Positions 1 through 7,780 of a stretch of DNA of 64,000 nt are shown here, piece by piece. How positions within the stretch are numbered: the first letter of the stretch is position 1; each line of letters opens with the position of its first letter. Below the pieces are notes generated by a model, which was given only the letters and a program-made list of their open reading frames with translations, was not told the origin of the DNA and searched no databases. This stretch comes from Phytoamicus setariae (GTDB lineage: Bacteria; Pseudomonadota; Alphaproteobacteria; Rhizobiales; Rhizobiaceae): contig NZ_JAEQNC010000004.1 of assembly GCF_016722925.1 (NCBI RefSeq), positions 372,001 to 436,000 on the forward strand, written 5' to 3'. A program made the translations under genes and the position numbers.

Positions 1-101
1 ATACATCAACATACGCAAACCGTAGTCTGTGAAAGTCGTTAGCTGCATTTCTCGAATCTTTTTTCTCAACCTCTTGCAAATTAGAGGATGGTGCGTATTT
101 T

Positions 102-128
102 TAAATATGTATGTAAGATACATATTTA
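102..128 (+). promoter_or_regulatory. palindromic operator upstream of hmp (NsrR-like)
   Basis: TAAATATGTAT (102-112) and ATACATATTTA (118-128) are perfect 11-bp inverted repeats around a 5-base spacer. The site ends where the hmp Shine-Dalgarno AGGAG (about 128-132) begins, so a bound protein would block transcription start or the early transcript. The half-site spacing fits the ATG-rich palindromes of NsrR, the nitric-oxide-sensing repressor of hmp in many proteobacteria. The regulator assignment is inference; no nsrR gene lies in the window. Confidence 0.6.
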
Positions 129-137
129 GGAGTTGCA

Positions 138-1373
138 ATGCTTACCCCCGAGACGATCGCCATCGTAAAATCCACTGCCCCGGTGCTTGCCGAGCATGGC
201 GAACTACTGACACGTCACTTCTATACGCGGATGTTTACGCACAATCCCGAAGTGCTGCCGTTCTTCAATCCCACCAACCAGCACAAGGGAAGCCAGCAGC
301 GAGCGCTCGCGGGCGCCATTGCCGCCTATGCCGCAAACATCGACAATCTCGGTGTACTGATGGGCGCAGTGGAACTGATCGCCCAGAAACATGCCTCACT
401 GATGATCAAGCCGGAGCACTATCCGATTGTCGGCGCAAATCTGCTCGCATCCATCCGGGAAGTGCTGGGAACGGCTGCGACCGACGACATCATCAACGCC
501 TGGGCGCAAGCCTATGGCTTCCTGGCGGACATCCTTACGAAGCGCGAAGCAGAAATCTATGCTGACAATTCCGAGGCCGCCGGCGGCTGGGAAGGCTTTA
601 GAAAATTCCGGTTGATCCGCAAGGAAACCGAAAGCCTGAACATCGTTTCCCTCTACCTCCAACCCGCTGATGGCTTACAGTTGAAGACGTTCAAGCCGGG
701 GCAGTATGTGACCGTTCGCGTGACGCTTCCGAACGGCATGACGACTATGCGCAACTACAGCCTCTCGGACAAACCGGGCATGGACTGGTATCGCATTTCC
801 GTAAAAAGGGAAAAGGCGACGGTACAGAGTGCACCGGATGGTTATGTCTCCAACCACCTTCACGACCATTTCCATATCGGCGACGAAGTCGAGATTGCGC
901 CACCCTGCGGCGAGTTCTGCCTCGATGCGAGCAAGGCGGACAAACCTCTGGTCCTCATGGCCGGCGGCGTCGGCATCACTCCGCTCATCAGCATTCTGAA
1001 GAACGCTCTTGAGCTCGATCCGCAACGCGAAATTCTCTTCATCCATGCCTGTGTCGATGAAGAGATGCAGGCATTTAGGCAGAAGTTGCATTCCATCGAA
1101 GCAACGCATCCCAATGTGAGGGTCCATTCCCGTTATAGCGACCGCGACCATGGAACCGACGACACGAAGAGCTTTGGGCTGTTGAGCGAGGAATTTCTCG
1201 ACGCCCAGATCAGCAATCGTGGCGCCGATTTCTACTTTTGTGGCCCCAAGCCGTTCATGCAGATCGTCTATGGCGTGCTGAAGAATTGGAACATCCCCAC
1301 CGACCAGGTCCATTTCGAGTTTTTTGGCCCGGTCCAGGATCTTGAGGCGCAGCCATTGTCGAACGCCGCCTGA
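138..1373 (+). CDS. hmp: flavohaemoglobin (nitric oxide dioxygenase)
   Basis: A 411-residue cytoplasmic enzyme that oxidises NO to nitrate using O2 and NAD(P)H. Residues 1-140 form the globin domain, with Tyr29, the proximal haem ligand His85 and Tyr95 at the same numbers as in E. coli Hmp. The ferredoxin-reductase part follows, with the FAD motif RNYSLS and the NAD-binding segments GGVGITPL and CGPKPFMQ near the C-terminus. Full family length. The ATG at 138 follows AGGAG and lies just behind the palindrome at 102-128, consistent with NO-responsive control. It appears monocistronic: the next gene is a tRNA on the other strand. Confidence 0.96.
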   Translation: MLTPETIAIVKSTAPVLAEHGELLTRHFYTRMFTHNPEVLPFFNPTNQHKGSQQRALAGAIAAYAANIDNLGVLMGAVELIAQKHASLMIKPEHYPIVGANLLASIREVLGTAATDDIINAWAQAYGFLADILTKREAEIYADNSEAAGGWEGFRKFRLIRKETESLNIVSLYLQPADGLQLKTFKPGQYVTVRVTLPNGMTTMRNYSLSDKPGMDWYRISVKREKATVQSAPDGYVSNHLHDHFHIGDEVEIAPPCGEFCLDASKADKPLVLMAGGVGITPLISILKNALELDPQREILFIHACVDEEMQAFRQKLHSIEATHPNVRVHSRYSDRDHGTDDTKSFGLLSEEFLDAQISNRGADFYFCGPKPFMQIVYGVLKNWNIPTDQVHFEFFGPVQDLEAQPLSNAA

Positions 1374-1689
1374 GATCGACTAAGGATCCCGCATCGCTTC
1401 ACCGAAGCCAATCCAGTCGGGCGCAGAGTGATGATCGCTCCGCGCCCGAGAGGCTTCCTGTGGCAGCCAGGCTGAAATGCCTGTTCTGGCACAAAGCGGA
1501 AATGTCGCATTAGGCTGGGCACGGCACGGCGATCAGCACCGATTTGAACTGCTGGCGCGGGTTGCAAAGGCAGATCAGGGGATTGATCAATCCTCCCATT
1601 CGCCGCATCGTTCCGCAACACGCTGCGGATTTGCGCGCGGCAGCTTTTAGACCAAGGCGGCATTCAGTTTTGAATCTTGGAGATTTTTT
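1374..1689. other. gene-free stretch between hmp and tRNA-Gly
   Basis: No convincing coding region. A GGGCGC/GCGCCC inverted repeat around 1418-1450 could be the hmp transcript end, but no T-tract follows. The right end, from about 1675, is shared with the flank of the second tRNA-Gly gene. Confidence 0.4.
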
Positions 1690-1858
1690 TGGAGCGGGCG
1701 AAGGGATTTGAACCCTCGACCCCAACCTTGGCAAGGTTGTGCTCTACCCCTGAGCTACACCCGCTCAATTACGACGATCCGGGGTAGGCTGGACCGAAGC
1801 ACGCTGCCGTCCGGCGGCGTTGAGCGCTATATGACCCAAGCCGTTTGAAATTGCAACA
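1675..1858. repeat. direct repeat containing tRNA-Gly, left copy
   Basis: About 180 bp matching 5887-6070. It includes TCTTGGA before the tRNA 3' end, the whole tRNA gene, and the upstream flank with CGACGATCCGGGGTAGGCTG, a GTCCGGCGGCG block, GGCTATATG/GCGCTATATG and GCAACAGGG. The upstream part has point differences, so the duplication is not recent or has diverged outside the tRNA. The two copies lie in the same orientation 4209 bp apart and bracket the GntR/kinase/aminotransferase cassette. Confidence 0.75.
1690..1764 (-). tRNA. tRNA-Gly (GCC), copy 1
   Basis: On the minus strand the cloverleaf begins GCGGGTG and ends CGCCCGC-T-CCA. The acceptor stem pairs with one G-T pair and CCA is encoded. 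The D arm is TAGCTCAGGGGTAGAGCA, the anticodon loop TTGCCAA gives GCC, and the T arm carries GTTCAAATC. The 75 bases are identical to the copy at 5899-5973, and about 100 bases upstream are also alike. Confidence 0.97.
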
Positions 1859-1891
1859 GGGTCCTAGGCGACTTTTTTTGAAAAGTTTTGA

Positions 1892-2581
1892 TCAAATTTC
1901 TCTCTGCGTCTCCAGGCTCGTGGATGTCAGCAGTCCGGATGCGCGGAGAATTTCGGCCGTTGCATTAATATCCGCTTGTATTGCCGCTTCCGCAGCCACT
2001 GGGTTGCGCTCCTGCAGAGCAGCCAGAATTTCGTAGTGGTACGCGATCATCGCCCTGCCGCCTTTGTCGTATATTGCAGAAATGATCGGACCCATTCTAA
2101 GCCACAGGTTTTCGATCATATCTGACAGCATCGGCAAGCCCGAAAACTCAGCCACCTTGGAGTGGAAAAGGCGATTCAACCGAACCGCCTCGGCAAGCGC
2201 ACCTTGCTCTCGAGCAGTCTCGTTTTTCTCCAGAATCTCAACAAGGATTTTTTCAGCCGGCTCCTGGAATGTCGTGGCTGCCAACGACGCTGCCAGTCCC
2301 TCGAGTCTAAGGCGAATCATTCGAATTTCCTCGAATTGCTCCAGCGTCATGTTCGGTACACGGACGTCCTTGTAACCGCGCATTTCCAGCGCACCGTCGC
2401 GAACCAGGCGAAGTACCGCGTCGCGCACCGGTGTGACGCTGACCCCCAACTGCGCGGCTACCGCGCGTATGCGTATTTTGTCGTTCGGCTGAAGTCTTCC
2501 TTCGACAAGCGCCAGGCCGATTTGCGAATAGATCGCATCGTAAAGACTGCCCTTGTCGATCTGTTCGAATGTCTCTTTCAC
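1892..2581 (-). CDS. GntR/FadR-family transcriptional regulator
   Basis: A 229-residue regulator with an N-terminal winged helix (about residues 15-75, including RAVAAQLGVSVTPVRDAV) and a C-terminal alpha-helical FCD ligand-binding domain (about 85-215). The start is GTG at 2581, preceded by AGAGGG; the ATG just upstream is out of frame. It is divergent from the kinase/aminotransferase pair, and the 255-bp region between them holds two TGATGCATCA palindromes, the kind of sequence FCD-type GntR proteins bind. By context it should repress that operon until an inducing metabolite, perhaps the amino compound degraded, is present. Confidence 0.9.
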   Translation of the reverse strand: MKETFEQIDKGSLYDAIYSQIGLALVEGRLQPNDKIRIRAVAAQLGVSVTPVRDAVLRLVRDGALEMRGYKDVRVPNMTLEQFEEIRMIRLRLEGLAASLAATTFQEPAEKILVEILEKNETAREQGALAEAVRLNRLFHSKVAEFSGLPMLSDMIENLWLRMGPIISAIYDKGGRAMIAYHYEILAALQERNPVAAEAAIQADINATAEILRASGLLTSTSLETQREI

Positions 2582-2746
2582 AGCGGCCCTCTGCTCATGA
2601 AGCGGCTAGGCTTAACGCGAATCACCAATTCTCGCCAACCGTATCCGGTTTCGTTCGGCTGCTTGTCGTGGGCAGTACCTCGAGAAATAACCCGATCCCC
2701 GCAAGAATTCCCCCGACATGCGTTCAAAAAATTGCGTTAATTCATC

Positions 2747-2794
2747 TTTTTGATGCATCAAACATCAAAAAAGCCATTGACGCATGATGCATCA
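2747..2794. promoter_or_regulatory. paired TGATGCATCA operators, divergent GntR/kinase promoter
   Basis: The 10-bp palindrome TGATGCATCA occurs at 2751-2760 and again at 2785-2794, with centres 34 bp apart. The first lies inside a longer inverted arrangement (TTTTTGATG at 2747-2755, CATCAAAAA at 2763-2771). The second sits just behind a possible -35 TTGACG (2777-2782) for the kinase gene. The position and symmetry suit autoregulation plus operon repression by the adjacent GntR protein. Confidence 0.65.
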
Positions 2795-2836
2795 AACGCA
2801 TTATGCCGCGTATATTGTTTACAGGAATTGAAGTTG

Positions 2837-3889
2837 ATGCAGGAGCATAGTTCGAATTCGGCGAGACAGGATGTGCTGAACGCCCGATGGGAGCCATTTC
2901 CGTTGCCGGAGGTCGAGTCGCTCGTTCACCGAATTTACGGCGTAACAGGCAGGGCGCAACGTTTGTCGAGCGAACGGGACGAGACGTTCAGAGTGAACTG
3001 CGATTCCGGGCTTACCTGCACGTTGAAAATCGCCAATCCCATGGAAAACCCTGAGGCCCTCGCGTTTCAGGACGGTGCGCTGCTGCACTTGGAAAAGGCG
3101 ATGCCAGAGGTGCCCGTCCCGCGCCTGATCCGGACCCGTGAAGGCGAAAAATCCTTCCAACTGCTCCAGTCCGACGGCAGCATCCGTATTGTGCGCATGC
3201 TGTCATTCCTGGACGGAAAGCTCTTGCACCAGACTGAACCATCGTTCCAGCAATGTGCCTCCATCGGCAAATCGCTGGCCTGGCTCGGAAGAGGCCTGTC
3301 AAATTATCGCGGCCGCCCCCCAGAAGCAAAACTCTTGTGGGACATATCGCATACCCCGGATTTACGGCGCCTTCTGGCCTATGTGGATCCGGCGCGGAGA
3401 GCCCTGACGGAAGATGCGCTCGCAAGTTTCGACACTCGTTTTCTGCCGATCGCGCCGTCATTCCGCCGCCAGATCATTCATAATGATTTCAATCCGCATA
3501 ACATTCTCGTGGACCCGCTCCATCCGCAGCGGATTGCCGGCATCATCGATTTCGGCGACATGGTCCAAGCGCCCCTCGTCAACGACGTCGCGGTGGCCGC
3601 AGCCTATCATGTCGCGTCCGCTGACTGGCTCGATACGCTTGTCGCATTGGTCAAGGCCTATCACCTTGTTACACCGATGGACCACGAGGAGTTTCTCGTC
3701 TTGCCAACGCTTATCAAGGCCCGGCTCGCCATGACCGTGACGATTACCGAATGGCGCTCATTCGAGAGACCGGACGAGAGCGCTTACATACTTCGTAACC
3801 ATTCTGCTTCGTGGCAGGGCCTCCAGAGGCTGAACACAATGACTGAACAGGACTTGGCACGCGTTCTGATTCAAAGCTGCAAGGAATAA
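2837..3889 (+). CDS. APH-fold small-molecule kinase (hydroxylysine-kinase-like)
   Basis: A 350-residue phosphotransferase of the aminoglycoside/homoserine kinase fold. The catalytic loop HNDFNPHN lies near residue 215 and the metal-binding IIDFGD near 236. The open frame extends upstream to 2750 through the operator DNA, so I take ATG 2837 with AGGAA about ten bases before it. Its stop is four bases before the class III aminotransferase gene. In animals and bacteria, kinases of this family pair with class III PLP phospho-lyases: the kinase phosphorylates an amino alcohol such as 5-hydroxylysine and the lyase removes ammonia and phosphate. The exact substrate here is inferred, not shown. Confidence 0.8.
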   Translation: MQEHSSNSARQDVLNARWEPFPLPEVESLVHRIYGVTGRAQRLSSERDETFRVNCDSGLTCTLKIANPMENPEALAFQDGALLHLEKAMPEVPVPRLIRTREGEKSFQLLQSDGSIRIVRMLSFLDGKLLHQTEPSFQQCASIGKSLAWLGRGLSNYRGRPPEAKLLWDISHTPDLRRLLAYVDPARRALTEDALASFDTRFLPIAPSFRRQIIHNDFNPHNILVDPLHPQRIAGIIDFGDMVQAPLVNDVAVAAAYHVASADWLDTLVALVKAYHLVTPMDHEEFLVLPTLIKARLAMTVTITEWRSFERPDESAYILRNHSASWQGLQRLNTMTEQDLARVLIQSCKE

Positions 3890-3893
3890 TACA

Positions 3894-5210
3894 ATGGCGA
3901 TGGTGAATGCTTTCAACGCTGAGAATTTCGAGAAGCTCTCTGCGGAAGAGCAAAGGCTCATCGAACGGCGCGAGCGCGTCCTTGGCCCTGCATATCGTCT
4001 CTTTTACGAGCGACCGGTTCACATTGTGCGCGGCGAAGGCATCTGGCTTTACGACGCCGCCGGTCGCAAGTACCTCGATGCCTACAACAACGTTGCGTCC
4101 ATGGGACACTGCCATCCGAGGGTCGTCGACGCCATCGCACGCCAGACGGCAACGCTCAACACGCACACCCGCTACATGCACGAAGGCATTCTGGAATATG
4201 CGGAACAACTGGTGGCGACATTCCCTTCGCATCTGAGCCAGGTGATGTTCACCTGCACCGGAAGCGAGGCAAACGATCTCGCAGTCCGCATCGCGCGCCA
4301 GTTCACGGGCGGGACCGGCATCATCGTCACAAGCCTCGCCTACCACGGCCTGACCGGCGCCGTTGCGGAATTCTCTCCGTCCTTAGGCGAGTTCGTGAAC
4401 CTTGGCCCGCACGTCCGGACGGTTCGCGCGCCAGACGCCTATCGCGTCTCGCCCGAAGAAGCGAAGACCCGCTTTGGCCAGGACGTGCAGGCCGCTATCG
4501 ATGACCTCGAGCGTCACGGCATCAAACCCGCAATGCTGATCGTGGATACTATCTTTTCCAGCGATGGCGTTGTCCCGGACCCGAAGGGCTTTCTCAAACC
4601 TGCGGTCGATGCCATCAGGGAGGCTGGGGGCCTGTTTGTCGCAGACGAAGTCCAGCCCGGATTCGGCCGCACCGGCGAGACCATGTGGGGTTTCCAGAGG
4701 CATGGCGTCGCGCCTGACATCGTAACCCTCGGCAAACCGATGGCAAACGGATATCCGATGGCAGGCGTCGTTCTCCGGCCGGAAATCGTGGCCGAGTTCG
4801 GAGCAAAGGCCCGTTACTTTAACACATTCGGCGGAAATCCCGTCGCCGCTGCGGCAGGCATGACTGTACTTGAAATCATCAAGGACGAAAGGCTTCAGGA
4901 AAACGCGGCAGAGGTCGGCCGTTATATCATGGACGGTTTCAAGGATCTTGCTCGGGATTTCGAATGCATCGGCGACGTGCGCGGCAGCGGTCTCTTCATC
5001 GGCATCGAACTTGTTTCCGATCGCCAGCGCAAGACACCCGACGCATCGAAGACATCCGGCTTGGTCAATGGCCTACGCGAGCGAGGCGTCCTGATAAGCG
5101 CGTCAGGTCCATTCGGCAACGTGCTGAAAGTGCGACCTCCCCTGGTGTTCTCGCGCGCCAACGCAGATCAACTTCTGGAGGCGTCGAGAGATACACTCGC
5201 AAATCTTTGA
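3894..5210 (+). CDS. class III PLP enzyme (aminotransferase or phospho-lyase)
   Basis: A 438-residue fold-type I PLP enzyme of full length. The cofactor-binding aspartate is in VADEVQPGFGRTG (about residue 250) and the Schiff-base lysine in TLGKPMANGYP (about 281). A phosphate-binding TCTGSEAND segment lies near 120. It is translated right behind the kinase gene (start ATG 3894, 4-base gap). Ethanolamine-phosphate and 5-phosphohydroxylysine phospho-lyases belong to this class and occur next to APH-fold kinases, so a lyase role is plausible. A plain omega-amino acid transaminase cannot be excluded from sequence alone. Confidence 0.88.
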   Translation: MAMVNAFNAENFEKLSAEEQRLIERRERVLGPAYRLFYERPVHIVRGEGIWLYDAAGRKYLDAYNNVASMGHCHPRVVDAIARQTATLNTHTRYMHEGILEYAEQLVATFPSHLSQVMFTCTGSEANDLAVRIARQFTGGTGIIVTSLAYHGLTGAVAEFSPSLGEFVNLGPHVRTVRAPDAYRVSPEEAKTRFGQDVQAAIDDLERHGIKPAMLIVDTIFSSDGVVPDPKGFLKPAVDAIREAGGLFVADEVQPGFGRTGETMWGFQRHGVAPDIVTLGKPMANGYPMAGVVLRPEIVAEFGAKARYFNTFGGNPVAAAAGMTVLEIIKDERLQENAAEVGRYIMDGFKDLARDFECIGDVRGSGLFIGIELVSDRQRKTPDASKTSGLVNGLRERGVLISASGPFGNVLKVRPPLVFSRANADQLLEASRDTLANL

Positions 5211-5450
5211 ACCGGCTTGGATGGCTGTCGCGGACAACTTGCTTAGGTCAGCATCCAAGCTGGGCACGAGCGAATTCACTCATCAAAAAGCGACTTGTGG
5301 CGCAGGCGTTTGCTGCAGACGAACCTGCGGTGGGCGCGCCCGTTTTGGGCCGGAACGGACGCGGCACATCAGTGCGCGTCCGAAGGCCATGCTTTGTGCA
5401 AGCCTCATTGTGGGTGATCAGGTCGGCCGGTTTAGCGTCATAGGAAGGCT

Positions 5451-5684
5451 TCACGAATCCGAGAATTTCACCGTCACGCCGCGCTGCCGAAAGTAGGCCT
5501 GCATTAGCTTCCTGCCAGAACGGTTATTCTGCACGAGCCTGCTCGGGTCGAATACGGCTTCTTTCAAACCCGCCCGAGTCAACGCTGCCTTGAGAGTCGC
5601 AATATGCACATCGATGTCGACATTGTCCGCCTGGAGCGATTCATAAATGCGGTTTGTTGCATCCACTACGGTAGGTTCACTCAC
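5451..5684 (-). CDS. small conserved-looking protein of unknown function
   Basis: A 77-residue soluble protein with no signal peptide or membrane segment. The N-terminal half is acidic; the C-terminal half is basic, with the stretch RLVQNNRSGRKLMQAYFRQR followed by GVTVKFSD. The GTG start at 5684 has AGGAG nine bases upstream, the best reason to believe it is translated. It lies convergent to the aminotransferase and downstream of tRNA-Gly copy 2. I do not recognise the family. A 68-residue frame overlaps its stop by GTGA (5248-5454), but I do not trust that frame. Confidence 0.65.
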   Translation of the reverse strand: MSEPTVVDATNRIYESLQADNVDIDVHIATLKAALTRAGLKEAVFDPSRLVQNNRSGRKLMQAYFRQRGVTVKFSDS

Positions 5685-5856
5685 TATTACACTCCTGTTG
5701 CTGCTTGGCTGGCACTCACCAAATTCTTCGCCTTGACCCTATTGCGATGAAAAATGCCTACGTCAATGGGTGCCATGTCAGCAGTTTCGGCCAGCGGTGG
5801 AGAAACTGTCCAACAGTTCCCGACGCCAGTGCGACAACCCCCAGAGATGAAACGAC

Positions 5857-5881
5857 AAAAGCCTCGGCTTGGCCGAGGCTT
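5857..5881 (-). terminator. rho-independent terminator of tRNA-Gly copy 2
   Basis: AAGCCTCGG (5859-5867), loop CTTGG, CCGAGGCTT (5873-5881): a 9-bp GC-rich stem followed on the minus strand by TTTTG. It lies 18 bases past the tRNA CCA end. Confidence 0.85.
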
Positions 5882-5886
5882 CGAAC

Positions 5887-6070
5887 ATCTTGGAAATTTG
5901 GAGCGGGCGAAGGGATTTGAACCCTCGACCCCAACCTTGGCAAGGTTGTGCTCTACCCCTGAGCTACACCCGCTCAACTGCGACGATCCGGGGTAGGCTG
6001 GACCGAAGTTCGCTGCCTGTCCGGCGGCGACGGGGGCTATATGGCTTAACCCCTTTCGAAATGCAACAGG
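5887..6070. repeat. direct repeat containing tRNA-Gly, right copy
   Basis: Partner of 1675-1858. The shared blocks are the tRNA gene, the 5' flank CGACGATCCGGGGTAGGCTG and following sequence up to GCAACAGGG, and a short TCTTGGA-A/G-ATTT segment on the 3' side. Confidence 0.75.
5899..5973 (-). tRNA. tRNA-Gly (GCC), copy 2
   Basis: Identical over 75 bases to the copy at 1690-1764, with encoded CCA and anticodon GCC. Unlike copy 1 it has a strong terminator hairpin directly downstream (5857-5881), which suggests this is the original locus end. That interpretation is inference. Confidence 0.97.
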
Positions 6071-6224
6071 GAAATGACATTTTCTGCAGCTATTTTGTTG
6101 TTGCAGCCGTATCCATATGATTTATATGCATATTTACGATACACACCTATCCACAGAAGCCATTGCCCGACGACGGAAAGCGTCGTATCAGTCTGGTCGT
6201 CCGAAGACAGGGAACAGGAATGCG

Positions 6225-6734
6225 ATGAGCGAAAAATCGGCCAAGGGCGCAAAGGAACTGTTTGAATTTCTCGATGGTCTGGGCATTTCCCACACCACCA
6301 AGGAGCATGAACCGGTGTTCACCGTGGCAGAATCGGTAGCGTTGCGCGACGAGATTCCAGGCGGCCATACGAAGAATCTCTTCCTCAAGGACAAGAAGGA
6401 CCAGTACTTCCTGTTGACAGTCGAGGAAAATGCGGCGGTGGACCTGAAGACCGTCCACACGCTCGTCGGCGGCGCTTCGAAGTTCTCCTTCGGCAAGGCT
6501 GAAAAGCTCGAGGAATATCTGGGTGTCGTACCGGGCGCGGTGACAGCTTTTGGCGTTTTCAATGACGCCGGCAACAATGTCACCATTGTGCTCGACGCCG
6601 ATTTGATGAAAAATGACATCATCAACTGCCATCCCCTGTCCAACGATGCGACGACGTCGATCGGGCGCGACGACCTGATCCGCTTCATCGAGGCCACCGG
6701 CCACACGGCAAACGTCTTGAAAGTGACCGTCTGA
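6225..6734 (+). CDS. prolyl-tRNA editing protein (YbaK/ProX family)
   Basis: 169 residues, matching the free-standing editing proteins that hydrolyse mischarged Ala-tRNA(Pro) or related aminoacyl-tRNAs. Family features visible are the GGHTKNLFLKDKK segment, VGGASKFSF and the C-terminal HPLSNDATTSIGRDDL. The frame extends to 6117, but ATG 6225 (MSEKSAKG) has AGGA five bases upstream and fits family length. It begins a rightward run with the thioredoxin-TPR, LON-domain and Trm112 genes. It acts in the cytoplasm, in translation quality control. Confidence 0.88.
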   Translation: MSEKSAKGAKELFEFLDGLGISHTTKEHEPVFTVAESVALRDEIPGGHTKNLFLKDKKDQYFLLTVEENAAVDLKTVHTLVGGASKFSFGKAEKLEEYLGVVPGAVTAFGVFNDAGNNVTIVLDADLMKNDIINCHPLSNDATTSIGRDDLIRFIEATGHTANVLKVTV

Positions 6735-6773
6735 CATCCGACATAGGGCGCACGTATTTGGGAGCGATTTTAG

Positions 6774-7736
6774 ATGACCGGCTTTGACAACTCATTCGAC
6801 GCAAGCTTTGGCAACCAGATGTCGGCGTCAACAGGCAAGAATGGCGCCGCTGGCGACCTGATCAAGGACACCACGACGGCGGGTTTCCAGCGTGATGTGC
6901 TGGAAGAATCGGTAAAGCAGCCGGTGCTGGTGGATTTCTGGGCGCCATGGTGCGGCCCGTGCAAGCAACTCACGCCAGTGATCGAGCGCGTCGTCAACGA
7001 GGGCGCCGGCAAGGTAAAGCTCGTCAAGATGAACATTGACGAGCACCCGTCGATCGCCGGCCAGCTTGGCATCCAGTCTATTCCTGCCGTCATCGCCTTT
7101 GTCGGCGGCCGGCCGGTGGATGGCTTCATGGGCGCGCTGCCCGAGACGCAGGTCAAGGCCTTTATCGACAAGATCGCCGGTCCTGGTGCGGGACCGGGCG
7201 ATGAAGCGGCAGAAATCGAAGCCGTGCTGACCGAAGCCGAAGGGCTGCTTGCATCCGGCGATGTCGCCGGCGCGGCCGATCTCTATGGCGCCGTACTCCA
7301 GGCCGATCCTGAGAATCTCAAGGCCCTGACTGGCATGGCGAACTGTATGGTTACCGCCGGCCAGTGGGAACGGGCCCGCGACCTGCTCGCAGGGCTGAGC
7401 GACGAACAGAAAGCGGATGCCGCACTCGCCGCCCTGCTCACCAGGATCGCCCAGATCGAGGAGGCCCGGAAACTCGGCGATCCGCGCGCCCTGGAACACG
7501 AGTTGGCGCTTAATCCCGACCACCACGAGGCGCGCATCAAGCTCGCCAAGATCCTTAACGTCGAGGGTGACAAGGATGCCGCCGCCGAGCAGCTTTTCTA
7601 CGTGATGAAGCGGGATCGCGCCTTTGACGATGATGGCGCACGCCGCCAGCTGGTGCAATTTTTCGAGGTCTGGGGCCCGAAGGATCCTGCAACCGTCGCG
7701 GCCCGCAGGAAGTTATCCTCCATACTGTTTTCATAA
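6774..7736 (+). CDS. thioredoxin-domain TPR protein (CnoX/YbbN-like co-chaperone)
   Basis: 320 residues. A thioredoxin domain (about 30-140) carries the full active site WAPWCGPCK with Cys60 and Cys63. After it come alpha-helical TPR-like repeats (about 150-315), including ADLYGAVLQADPENLKAL. This matches the YbbN/CnoX family, cytosolic holdases that protect proteins from oxidation and hand them to chaperones. E. coli YbbN lacks the classical CxxC, but alphaproteobacterial forms keep it, as here. The start ATG 6774 follows GGGAG. Confidence 0.9.
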   Translation: MTGFDNSFDASFGNQMSASTGKNGAAGDLIKDTTTAGFQRDVLEESVKQPVLVDFWAPWCGPCKQLTPVIERVVNEGAGKVKLVKMNIDEHPSIAGQLGIQSIPAVIAFVGGRPVDGFMGALPETQVKAFIDKIAGPGAGPGDEAAEIEAVLTEAEGLLASGDVAGAADLYGAVLQADPENLKALTGMANCMVTAGQWERARDLLAGLSDEQKADAALAALLTRIAQIEEARKLGDPRALEHELALNPDHHEARIKLAKILNVEGDKDAAAEQLFYVMKRDRAFDDDGARRQLVQFFEVWGPKDPATVAARRKLSSILFS

Positions 7737-7780
7737 GTCCGGTAAAGCGGGCGGCAGTTCGGTGAACGGAGACAAATGCG

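Noticed and set aside
29-565. 178-codon frame across the hmp promoter and globin domain
   Set aside because: It overlaps hmp in another frame and crosses the operator; the translation is unlike any protein family.
5248-5454. 68-codon minus-strand frame overlapping the 77-residue gene stop by GTGA
   Set aside because: The overlap would allow coupling, but the composition is shadow-like, rich in Ala, Thr, Arg and Pro, with no recognisable domain. Kept as doubtful only.
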